From contig JAFGCA010000178.1 in the NCBI GenBank assembly GCA_016932895.1, positions 1 through 12,841 of the forward strand: a DNA stretch of 12,841 nucleotides, in the 5' to 3' direction. Position 1 is the stretch's first letter. Every line of letters starts with the position of its first letter. The notes beneath the pieces were generated by a model. That model saw only the letters and a program-made list of their open reading frames with translations. It had not been told where the DNA came from and searched no databases. The stretch comes from Sedimentisphaerales bacterium (GTDB lineage Bacteria > Planctomycetota > Phycisphaerae > Sedimentisphaerales > SG8-4). Shown here piece by piece: positions 6,232 to 12,841 of this stretch. A program made the position numbers and the translations under genes.

Positions 6232-9200
6232 ATGGCACGGTCGAGACCTCCGGAACTGAATCAACCGTTCAGCAAGAAGCGCTGGCGGCGTCGGCTTCTC
6301 TGCCGCTTTCTGCTGCTGGTGACGATCCTGCTGGTGACGATCACCGCCATTGGGCTCTGGGTCCGCAGGGCCTTGCCGAACGTGGCGGTCGCGGAGATCA
6401 GCCGTCTGACGAACACGCGGATCGAGATGGGGGCTTTCGACCTGCACCGCGACGGCTCGGTCTCGATTGACGGGCTGGTCGTCCGCCCCCAGGACCAGCA
6501 GTCGTACGATGCCGCCATTCTGCGCGCCCGGAGCGTGTACGCGCGGTTCAGCCTGGGCAGCGTGTTCCTGTTGTCGCCGCGGTTGACGGAGATTCGCCTC
6601 GAGGATTTCATCTGCGACCTGCAGTTCGACCTGGATACGGGGCAATGGAATATCAAAGGCTTGCGGTTCCACCGCGCCGGGCGAGGGTCCGGGGGCATGC
6701 CGGCCATTTCCATCCTGCAGGGAAAGCTGCGGTATTGCAAGGTGGCCGGGGGCAAGACAGAGGTCGTCATGTCCGTGCCCATCGAGGCGCGGCTGGGCTA
6801 TGGCGAGGGGGGCCACGAGGGATACGGCTTCGAGATCAAGACGTCCAAACTCTCGGGCGGGTACGGCGAGAGCTCGCTGAGCGGCTACTGGCGACCGGGC
6901 GAGCTGGCGCTGGCCGGCGGGTTGTCCTCCACGGACATTCCCTCGCTCGAGCGGGCTTGGGCCGTGGACGTCCTGGCCGCCGACCTGCGTTACAGCGGCA
7001 AGGGCGATTATAAGCTGGATATGCGTGTGCGGGATTTGCACAGCAAGCAGAGCCCGGAAGTCGATACGTTCCGCATGCTCGTGCCGGAGGCACTGCGACA
7101 GTCCGGCCCGGTGGCGACCCTGCAGCGGTTTTTTGCCCGGTATCAGCCTTCCGGGACCGTGGGAGAAATCAACGTCGAGGTGCAGGGGAACCTCAACCAG
7201 CCGGGCGAAAGCCGGCTGGCCGGGAAGGTGGTATGCGAGGATGTTTCCATCTGCTACCGCAACTTTCCCTATCCCATCGATCATCTGGCCGGAGAGCTGG
7301 ACCTGACTGAATCGAGAGTCGTTGCCAACGCCATCAAGGGCCGGCACGACGACGTGAATCTGGTGATTGAAGGCTGGACAAAAGGGTACGGTGACGAGCG
7401 CCAATACCAGTACCGGGTCACCAGTGACAACATGATCCTGGACGAGGATTTGTACGCGGCTCTCCAGCCGGGGCACAAGGAACTCTGGGATGCTTTCGAA
7501 CCGACCGGTCTCGTCGGCGTGGACTATGGAGTGACGCGCACGTCGCCGACGGAGAAGCGCCGGTACGTCTCCGTCGATCTGCGCGGGGTGGCGGCGCAGT
7601 ATCGCAAATTCCCCTATCCGCTGGAGGATCTCACGGGCAAGTTGTATCTCGACAGCGACAGTGTCATTGTCTCGGATGTGGTTGCAGCGGCGGGGCCGCG
7701 ACAGATCAAGATCGGCGGCAAGGTGACCGGTCGCAGCGTCGGCAAGCCCGTCTACTACATTACCGTGGATGCCAACAGCATTCCGTTGGATGCGACGTTG
7801 GCTGCGGCGCTGCCGTCGTCCTACGAGCGTTTGTACCGGCAATACGACATGGACGGGTCGGCGGACGTACGCGCCCGGGTGTTCACCAGCGGGGATGCGA
7901 ACAACGTCGGCCCGGCGGGCTTTTTCGCGGACGTCTCTCTCGATCTGGATTCGCTGCGGCCGAAGAAACTGCCTTTGATTCTGTCCGACGTCTCGGCGAC
8001 CGCCTCGATTACACCGAACTCGCTGAATCTCAAGGAGTTTGCCGGCCGCTACGGACAGAGTCCGGTTACGCTGGCCGGCAGCGTGGAGATGGGCGACGAC
8101 AACACCGCGCGGCAGGTGCAACTGCGAGTCACCGCCGACGAAGTGGCCCTGGACGACAAGCTCATCGGCTTGCTGCCGGATTCGCTGGAACCCCAGGTTG
8201 CGCGATTCCACCCGGAAGGCAAGGTGAATCTCACCGTCGATGTCAAGACGGCCGATGCCAACGACGCGCTGGGGTACACGGTCGCCGTGGACTGCCTCGG
8301 CAACCGTATCGAGCACGCGCGTTTCTCGTACCCGCTGGGCGACATTCGGGGAACGGTGCGGATCGACGGGAGCGGGGTGACGTTGCAGAGCCTCCGGGCC
8401 CGTCCGGAGGCGGCCGGTGTGGACGCGGAGGCGTCGGTGCGGCTCGACGGGCGCCTCAACCTGACGAAGGAGGGACTCGGCGACGGCACTCTCCAGGTCA
8501 AGGCGCGTGACATTCCTTTCACGCCGGAACTCGGGAAAGCGCTGCCGGCGGCCTTTGCCGGCATTTATGGAGACCTGGCGCCGCAGGGACCGTTCGATCT
8601 GGACCTGGAAACGCTGACGTTCTCGAAGGTGGCTCCGGACGATACGCGCATCACGTTCGACGGCACGGCCCGCCTCAAGACGTGCGACCTGAATCTGTCG
8701 GGCGCCGCAACGCAACTGGACGGGGTCCTGGCCCTGGCCGGCGCCTACGACACGCAAGGCGGCTTTGAAAACGGACGGATGGCCCTGGATGCCGAGCGCT
8801 TCACCATACGCGGCAAGTCGTTGACGGACCTGAGAGCCGACATCGCATTCGATCCCAACACCGGACGATGGTCGGTGGCGAACTTCTTCGGCGATTGCCA
8901 CGGCGGCAGGGTCCTCGGCAACCTCCAGGTAGACAAGGTGGACGAAGGGGTCCTCCAGTACATGCTGCACGTCGGGTTCAACAAGGTTCAGTTGCAGCAG
9001 TTCCTGTTGGCCGGGCGTACGGACGAAACCGCTGAAAAGCAGCATAGCAGCGGCACCATGGATGCTTCCCTCAGTCTCGGCGCGCGCATCGGGGACGGTT
9101 CTTCCCGGTTGGGCATCTGCTGGGTCAACGTTGTGGATATGCAAGTGGGCAAGGTGTCCCCGCTGGCCAAGCTTCTTTCGGTGCTGCGGGTCACTCAGCC

Positions 9201-9531
9201 GACCGATTACACGTTCGAGGAGATGTTGATCGATTCCTACTTGAAGCGCGACAAGCTACTGATCGAGAAATTCGACATGTCGGGCCCGAATATTGTCTTT
9301 GGCGGTTCGGGGACGATGGATCTGCCCAGCGGGACGGTCGATCTGTCACTCACGGCGCGCGGCAGACGCATCGCCGCCGCCGAACCCACGGTTCTGCAAT
9401 CTCTCACCGAAGGCCTGGGCGGCGCCGTCGTGCGGATGGAAGTGACGGGCAAGGTCGACGATCCCCAGATCCAAACCAAGGCGCTTCCCGTCCTCGAAGA
9501 CTCTCTGAAAATCATCGGCACCCCTCGTTGA
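6232..9531 (+). CDS. Large AsmA/TamB-like membrane-anchored repeat protein
   Basis: A 1099-residue envelope protein. The basic stretch KKRWRRR (15-21) and one hydrophobic segment (about 22-43) form an inner-membrane anchor; the rest should lie in the periplasm. Residues 45-280 are an AsmA-like N-domain of alternating beta strands (TRIEMGAFDLHRDGSVSIDGL, LTEIRLEDFICDLQFDL). About four and a half repeats of some 120 residues occupy 302-890. Residues 970-1080 have the AsmA C-terminal pattern: SPLAKLLSVL, FEEMLIDSYL, KLLIEKFDMSGPNIVFGGSG and TMDLPSGTVDLSLTARG. AsmA-clan proteins are thought to form grooved beta rods that carry phospholipids between membranes, and that role is inferred here. The ATG at 6232 has a weak AAGAG nine bases upstream. 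It sits 26 bp after purD; the sulfatase gene follows after 68 bp. Confidence 0.85.
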   Translation: MARSRPPELNQPFSKKRWRRRLLCRFLLLVTILLVTITAIGLWVRRALPNVAVAEISRLTNTRIEMGAFDLHRDGSVSIDGLVVRPQDQQSYDAAILRARSVYARFSLGSVFLLSPRLTEIRLEDFICDLQFDLDTGQWNIKGLRFHRAGRGSGGMPAISILQGKLRYCKVAGGKTEVVMSVPIEARLGYGEGGHEGYGFEIKTSKLSGGYGESSLSGYWRPGELALAGGLSSTDIPSLERAWAVDVLAADLRYSGKGDYKLDMRVRDLHSKQSPEVDTFRMLVPEALRQSGPVATLQRFFARYQPSGTVGEINVEVQGNLNQPGESRLAGKVVCEDVSICYRNFPYPIDHLAGELDLTESRVVANAIKGRHDDVNLVIEGWTKGYGDERQYQYRVTSDNMILDEDLYAALQPGHKELWDAFEPTGLVGVDYGVTRTSPTEKRRYVSVDLRGVAAQYRKFPYPLEDLTGKLYLDSDSVIVSDVVAAAGPRQIKIGGKVTGRSVGKPVYYITVDANSIPLDATLAAALPSSYERLYRQYDMDGSADVRARVFTSGDANNVGPAGFFADVSLDLDSLRPKKLPLILSDVSATASITPNSLNLKEFAGRYGQSPVTLAGSVEMGDDNTARQVQLRVTADEVALDDKLIGLLPDSLEPQVARFHPEGKVNLTVDVKTADANDALGYTVAVDCLGNRIEHARFSYPLGDIRGTVRIDGSGVTLQSLRARPEAAGVDAEASVRLDGRLNLTKEGLGDGTLQVKARDIPFTPELGKALPAAFAGIYGDLAPQGPFDLDLETLTFSKVAPDDTRITFDGTARLKTCDLNLSGAATQLDGVLALAGAYDTQGGFENGRMALDAERFTIRGKSLTDLRADIAFDPNTGRWSVANFFGDCHGGRVLGNLQVDKVDEGVLQYMLHVGFNKVQLQQFLLAGRTDETAEKQHSSGTMDASLSLGARIGDGSSRLGICWVNVVDMQVGKVSPLAKLLSVLRVTQPTDYTFEEMLIDSYLKRDKLLIEKFDMSGPNIVFGGSGTMDLPSGTVDLSLTARGRRIAAAEPTVLQSLTEGLGGAVVRMEVTGKVDDPQIQTKALPVLEDSLKIIGTPR
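7135..8901 (+). repeat. Tandem ~120-residue repeats inside the AsmA-like protein
   Basis: Within the AsmA-like gene, a turn of the form (P/D)xG begins five diverged units: PSG at residue 306, PTG at 424, MDG at 540, PEG at 661 and PQG at 784, spaced 116-123 residues apart. Each unit then has a mid-repeat FPYP(I/L)xxLxG-type strand (345, 460, 580 as LPLILSDVSA, 698 as FSYPLGDIRG, and about 820) and, in the first four, ends in (I/V)(P/L)(L/F)xxxLxxxLP followed by a short helix leading into the next turn. The fifth unit is partial. The units are protein-level repeats only; no long identical DNA stretches were seen, so they are old duplications. Confidence 0.75.
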
Positions 9532-9586
9532 GCCCGGTGGCAGGCAAGCGGGAGTTGGTCGCCCATGGATCCAATTGGTTTTGCGT

Positions 9587-9591
9587 GGAGG
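9587..9591 (+). promoter_or_regulatory. Ribosome binding site fixing the sulfatase start
   Basis: GGAGG lies eight bases before the ATG at 9600. The frame is open further upstream to a TTG at 9528 that overlaps the AsmA-like stop codon, but that codon has no ribosome site and would place 24 extra residues before the twin-arginine signal. The ATG at 9600 is therefore the start. Confidence 0.8.
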
Positions 9592-9599
9592 TCAAGTGC

Positions 9600-11807
9600 A
9601 TGTCGTATTGGGAAGGTGATCTGAACCGGCGGAGTTTCTTGCGTCTGGCATCGGGCTCGGCGGCGCTGCTGCTGCCTCAGCTCCCGCTTGCCGGCGGGCC
9701 GGCGCGCCGGCCGGAGCGTCCCAACTTCCTTTGGATCAGCACCGAGGACATCAGTCCGGATCTGGGCTGCTACGGCGACCGCTATGCCGTCACGCCCAAC
9801 CTGGACCGCTTTGCCGCGCAAGGCGTTCGCTACGACAACGTCTTCTCTCATTCCGGGGTCTGCGCCCCGACGCGTTCCGGCATCATCACCGGCATGTACC
9901 CCACCACCATCGGGACCCACAACATGCGCTGCCAGGGCGTGCCGCCGCACTACGTGAAGTGCTTCAGCGAGTATCTGCGGGCGGCCGGCTATTACTGCAC
10001 CAACAACGTCAAGACCGACTATCAGTTCGAGGCGCCCCTGACCGCCTGGGACGATTGCAGTCGCCAGGGGCACTGGCGAAACCGGCCCTCCGGTAAGCCG
10101 TTTTTCGCCGTGATCAACTTTACGACCACACATGAAAGCCAGATCCGCAATCGCAGCGCGGCAATGAAGAAACGCCTCGACAGTCTGGGGCCCGACGAGC
10201 GGCACGACCCGGCCCGGGCCAAGCTGCCGCCGTACTACCCCGACACGCCGAAGGTGCGTCAGGATTGGGCCCAGTACTACGACATCATCACGCTCATGGA
10301 CAAGCAGGTGAAAGAGGTCCTGGATCAGCTTGAGGCCGACGGGCTGGCCGAGGACACGATCGTCTGGTTCTGGGGCGATCACGGCCGGGGTCTGCCACGC
10401 GCCAAACGCTGGCTCTACGACTCGGGCAGTCGGGTGCCGTTGCTGATCCGCGTGCCCCAAAAGTGGCGCAAGCTCGCCTTGCCGGGCAATCCCGAAGCAC
10501 TCGAGCCGGGCTCGGCCAACGACGATCTGATCGCGTTCATCGACTTCGCGCCCACCATGCTTTCCCTGGCGGGTCTTTCCATCCCGAAGCACATGCAGGG
10601 CCGCGCGTTCCTGGGCCGGCGCAAGGCCAGTCCCCGCGAGTACATCTACGGCGCCCGCGATCGCATGGACGAAGCGTACGATCTGATTCGCGTGGTGCGG
10701 GACAAGTGGTATAAGTATATCCGGAATTACATGTGGCACGTCTCGCGCGGCCAGGACATCGAGTACATGAACCAGATGCCGACGATGCAGGAGATGCGCC
10801 GGCTGCATGCCGAGGGCAAGCTCATCGGGCCGCAGAAGCAGTACTTCGAGCCCACCAAGCCGGTCGAGGAACTCTACGATGTGGTCCGGGATCCGCACGA
10901 AGTGAACAATCTGGCCGCAGACCCGCGGTACAAGGCCGTGCTGGGGCACCTGCGCCGGGCCCACCGGCAGTGGTATCGAGATACGTGCGACGTGGGCCTG
11001 CTGCCGGAGCCGATCTTCGATGAGATGAAGCGGCCGGGCGGCAAGTACGCCCAAACGGCCGACCCCGTCTTCACCCGGCTCCGGGGTGATGCCAAGCGAG
11101 GTGGAGATGTGACCATCGCCTGCTCGACGCAGGGGGCCTCGATCGTCTACCGGATCGGCGGGGACCCGGAAAGCAAGAGGGGCTGGCTGCTCTACGTTAA
11201 GCCCGTGCCCGTGCGGCCCGGCGAGACGTTGTACGCCAAGGCCTGCCGGCTCGGTTTTCGCGACAGCGAGGTCGCCCGGTTCCAACCGGGTGACGCACTC
11301 AGCGACAGACCTGCCGCCACACACACCGGACACTGGAAAGATCCGTTCGATGCGGCAAACCTGCACATGCGATTGCTCAAGTCGACGGAGACCGATTACC
11401 TCGGGGCCAACGCGCCACACGCGCTTATGGCGCGTGTTGAGGACGCCAACCCCGCGATTCGGTACAGGGTGGTGGTTGCTTTGCACGGCTCCTGCAAGTA
11501 CGGCGTTGACATAGGCATGGCCAGGACCGTCCTGAGCGACCGGCTGAGAGACCCTTCGGTCACGGTCCGCATTGCGGCCGCACATGCCATGTGTGATTGG
11601 GGCCACGAAGAGGACGGATTGCCCGTGCTGGTAGCGGCGCTGAAGCATCCCACCGACAAGGTCCGGCTGTTCGCGATCATCGTCCTCGACAAGATCGGAG
11701 AGAAGGCACGTCCCGCTCTGGCCCAGATCAAAGCGGCCACCAAGGACAAGGACAACTACGTGGCCCGCGTGGCCAGAACCGCCCTGGCTCGCTTGACGGC
11801 GCGGTAG
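9600..11807 (+). CDS. Tat-exported sulfatase with chitobiase-C-like and HEAT-repeat C-terminal domains
   Basis: A 735-residue type I sulfatase. Residues 9-32 are a twin-arginine signal (NRRSFLRLASG, then a hydrophobic stretch ending LAGG). The catalytic domain (about 41-470) starts with FLWISTEDISPDLGCYGD, where Glu49 and Asp50 take the usual Asp-Asp metal-ligand place. CAPTR (88-92) is the CxPxR motif in which Cys88 is converted to formylglycine. TTHES (176-180), GDHGRGLPRAKRW (259-271) and LYDVVRDPHEVNNLA (425-439) complete the fold. Residues 486-562 resemble the chitobiase/hexosaminidase C-terminal beta domain (VTIACSTQGASIVYRI, GETLYAKACRLGFRDSEVA). Residues 597-735 form HEAT-like helical repeats (NPAIRYRVVVAL, DPSVTVRIAAAHAM, TDKVRLFAIIVLDKIG). 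It most resembles the heparan N-sulfatase-like group common in planctomycetes. The natural substrate, presumably a sulfated polysaccharide, is not readable from sequence. Confidence 0.9.
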   Translation: MSYWEGDLNRRSFLRLASGSAALLLPQLPLAGGPARRPERPNFLWISTEDISPDLGCYGDRYAVTPNLDRFAAQGVRYDNVFSHSGVCAPTRSGIITGMYPTTIGTHNMRCQGVPPHYVKCFSEYLRAAGYYCTNNVKTDYQFEAPLTAWDDCSRQGHWRNRPSGKPFFAVINFTTTHESQIRNRSAAMKKRLDSLGPDERHDPARAKLPPYYPDTPKVRQDWAQYYDIITLMDKQVKEVLDQLEADGLAEDTIVWFWGDHGRGLPRAKRWLYDSGSRVPLLIRVPQKWRKLALPGNPEALEPGSANDDLIAFIDFAPTMLSLAGLSIPKHMQGRAFLGRRKASPREYIYGARDRMDEAYDLIRVVRDKWYKYIRNYMWHVSRGQDIEYMNQMPTMQEMRRLHAEGKLIGPQKQYFEPTKPVEELYDVVRDPHEVNNLAADPRYKAVLGHLRRAHRQWYRDTCDVGLLPEPIFDEMKRPGGKYAQTADPVFTRLRGDAKRGGDVTIACSTQGASIVYRIGGDPESKRGWLLYVKPVPVRPGETLYAKACRLGFRDSEVARFQPGDALSDRPAATHTGHWKDPFDAANLHMRLLKSTETDYLGANAPHALMARVEDANPAIRYRVVVALHGSCKYGVDIGMARTVLSDRLRDPSVTVRIAAAHAMCDWGHEEDGLPVLVAALKHPTDKVRLFAIIVLDKIGEKARPALAQIKAATKDKDNYVARVARTALARLTAR

Positions 11808-11810
11808 GAC

Positions 11811-11866
11811 GGGCTTTCGCCCATGCCCACACGCTGCGCACGAAGAGACAGCATGGGCGAAAGCCC
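11811..11866. repeat. Perfect 16-bp inverted repeat with nested GAAA-loop hairpin
   Basis: GGGCTTTCGCCCATGC (11811-11826) is exactly repeated inverted at 11851-11866 (GCATGGGCGAAAGCCC), with a 24-base loop. The structure begins four bases after the sulfatase stop codon. Each arm also folds alone: the right arm gives GGGC-GAAA-GCCC with a GNRA tetraloop on the plus strand, and the left arm does so on the minus strand. No T-run follows, so it is not a standard intrinsic terminator. It may still protect or end the sulfatase transcript, or be a REP-like dispersed element. Confidence 0.75.
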
Positions 11867-11917
11867 ATTCTACGAGCAGCGGAGAAAATCCGATGTGTTT
11901 GACGATGCAGTAGGTTT

Positions 11918-11923
11918 GGGGAG
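11918..11923 (+). promoter_or_regulatory. Ribosome binding site of the beta-propeller gene
   Basis: GGGGAG lies eight bases before the ATG at 11932. A nearer ATG at 11925 is in another frame and meets a stop after seven codons. No clear promoter was recognised in 11867-11917. Confidence 0.7.
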
Positions 11924-11931
11924 AATGCTCG

Positions 11932-12841
11932 ATGGTGGAGTCGTATAGCAGCGCAGTGGGGCCTTGGCGATGTCTCGGCCTTCTGGCGACGGTGGTCTTG
12001 GCGGTGTGTTGGTGTGCCAGCGGCGGTGCCGGGGCAGAGCAGGATTGGCCCACGTTGCACGGCGATGACCAACGCAGCGGCTACAGCGGTGGAATCGGGC
12101 CCGGGCCCTATGAGCGCAAGTGGTACCGTGACTTCCACGAAGAGATGATCGCCACGCGGGTCGAGGCGATTGTGGCCGAGGGCAAATGTTTCGTCGGCAC
12201 GTTCGCGGGCCGTATGTACGCCCTCGATGTCACCGACGGCCGGACGCTCTGGTGCTGCCAGGCTCCCGGACCGGTCGGCGCGTCGGCCTGTTACCGGGAC
12301 GGCAGACTCTACTTCGCTGCCGACGAAGCCTTCGATACCGGACATCTCTACTGCGTCGATGCCGCCGACGGCACGCTCCTCTGGAAGTACAACGCCGGCG
12401 CCGGCATCTGGGTCGCGCCCGCCTGCGACGGCGCGCAGGTGTATATCGGCGACCGCGCCGGCATCTTCCACGCCGTGGATGTCCGAACCGGCGCCGCCAG
12501 ATGGACGTTCGAGACGGGCGCGATGATCTTGAAACCCGCGTCGTTCTCGCCGGACGGGCAGCGTATCGTTTTCGGCTCGGAGTACATGCACGTGTACTGT
12601 CTCAGTCCGGCCGGCCGGCTTCTGTGGAAGTCGCGAAAGCTGGCGGGGCTGTCGCTGCGCGACCAGGGGCCGACGATCTGGCGCGGCCTGGCGGTGGTTC
12701 GCACCAATCCCGCCGACTCGTTTCACTCCGTGCTGGATCGCAACGGCGCGGTGCTCAAGCGGACGCAGCAGGCGATTCCCAGAAACGAGCAGGACAAAGT
12801 CCTGCTGGAGAAGTGGGGCGATCTGATCATGCACCCGACGC
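11932..12841 (+). CDS. Exported PQQ-like beta-propeller repeat protein (3' end outside window)
   Basis: An open frame of 303 codons runs to the right edge with no stop, so the gene is incomplete. The N-terminus (GPWRCLGLLATVVLAVCWCASGGAGA, broken by position only: residues 10-35) is a Sec-type signal with likely cleavage AGA/EQ. No proper lipobox is present, so a secreted or periplasmic protein is expected. The mature part opens with DWPTLHGDDQRSGYSGG, the usual entry of PQQ-binding-like propellers. Blades then repeat a GxxYALDxxDGxxLW pattern: GRMYALDVTDGRTLW, GHLYCVDAADGTLLWKY, GIFHAVDVRTGAARWTF and MHVYCLSPAGRLLWK. Such propellers in planctomycetes are seldom enzymes and are better taken as binding or scaffold domains; cofactor binding is not shown. 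It is downstream of the sulfatase gene by 124 bp, on the same strand. Confidence 0.85.
   Translation, partial: MVESYSSAVGPWRCLGLLATVVLAVCWCASGGAGAEQDWPTLHGDDQRSGYSGGIGPGPYERKWYRDFHEEMIATRVEAIVAEGKCFVGTFAGRMYALDVTDGRTLWCCQAPGPVGASACYRDGRLYFAADEAFDTGHLYCVDAADGTLLWKYNAGAGIWVAPACDGAQVYIGDRAGIFHAVDVRTGAARWTFETGAMILKPASFSPDGQRIVFGSEYMHVYCLSPAGRLLWKSRKLAGLSLRDQGPTIWRGLAVVRTNPADSFHSVLDRNGAVLKRTQQAIPRNEQDKVLLEKWGDLIMHPT

Noticed and set aside
6202..9144. A 980-codon open frame on the minus strand opposite the AsmA-like gene, with similar long antisense frames at 4772-6238 and 9237-12053.
   Set aside because: They mirror the GC-rich third positions of the plus-strand genes. Their translations are rich in Arg, His, Gln and Val, with no recognisable domain, whereas the plus-strand frames have clear family motifs and ribosome sites.
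11728..12834. A 368-codon minus-strand frame opposite the right-hand end.
   Set aside because: The plus-strand frame from 11932 has a ribosome site, signal peptide and repeated propeller blades. The minus frame has no recognisable domain and runs through the inverted repeat.
1..12841. tRNA, rRNA, CRISPR, transposase, integrase, toxin-antitoxin or defence genes.
   Set aside because: Looked for by eye on both strands. No spaced direct repeats, cloverleaf-like sequence or characteristic protein motifs were found.

Overview
The window is GC-rich, densely coding DNA that looks like a chromosomal segment of a planctomycete, possibly Phycisphaerae or Sedimentisphaerales. This is an inference from three things: a Tat-exported sulfatase of the type common in that phylum, an exported PQQ-like beta-propeller protein, and a large AsmA-like protein beside housekeeping genes. 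No rRNA, tRNA, CRISPR array, transposase or integrase was seen, and nothing marks the segment as recently acquired.

Layout, left to right. (1) The 3' end of a stand-alone NAD(P)H-hydrate epimerase gene (nnrE, +) converges on (2) a minus-strand gene for a membrane-anchored coiled-coil protein ending in a BRCT-like domain (467-1942). That gene has its own strong sigma70-type promoter, packed against the probable terminator of (3) a minus-strand HAD phosphatase gene (2076-2759). A 178-bp divergent region with two overlapping promoters separates the HAD gene from (4) a plus-strand UbiA-family prenyltransferase of the polyprenyl-phosphate phosphoribosyltransferase type (2938-3870), followed closely by (5) an RluB-type 23S rRNA pseudouridine synthase (3902-4648). 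After a 282-bp gap with a candidate promoter come (6) purD (4931-6205) and, 26 bp later, (7) a 1099-residue AsmA/TamB-like protein built from about four and a half repeats of roughly 120 residues (6232-9531). Next are (8) a Tat-exported sulfatase with a chitobiase-C-like domain and C-terminal HEAT-like repeats (9600-11807), a perfect 16-bp inverted repeat, and (9) the 5' part of an exported PQQ-like beta-propeller gene running off the right edge (11932-12841).

How they fit together. nnrE, rluB and purD are housekeeping genes (nicotinamide-cofactor repair, ribosome maturation, purine synthesis). The AsmA-like protein, the UbiA-type enzyme and possibly the coiled-coil/BRCT-like protein point to envelope lipid or cell-surface functions. 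The sulfatase and beta-propeller protein act outside the cytoplasm, probably in breakdown of sulfated polysaccharide. The most distinctive items are the repeat-built AsmA-like protein, the membrane-anchored coiled-coil/BRCT-like protein, and the HAD/UbiA divergent pair. No unmistakably new multi-gene system (defence, mobile or biosynthetic) is visible.
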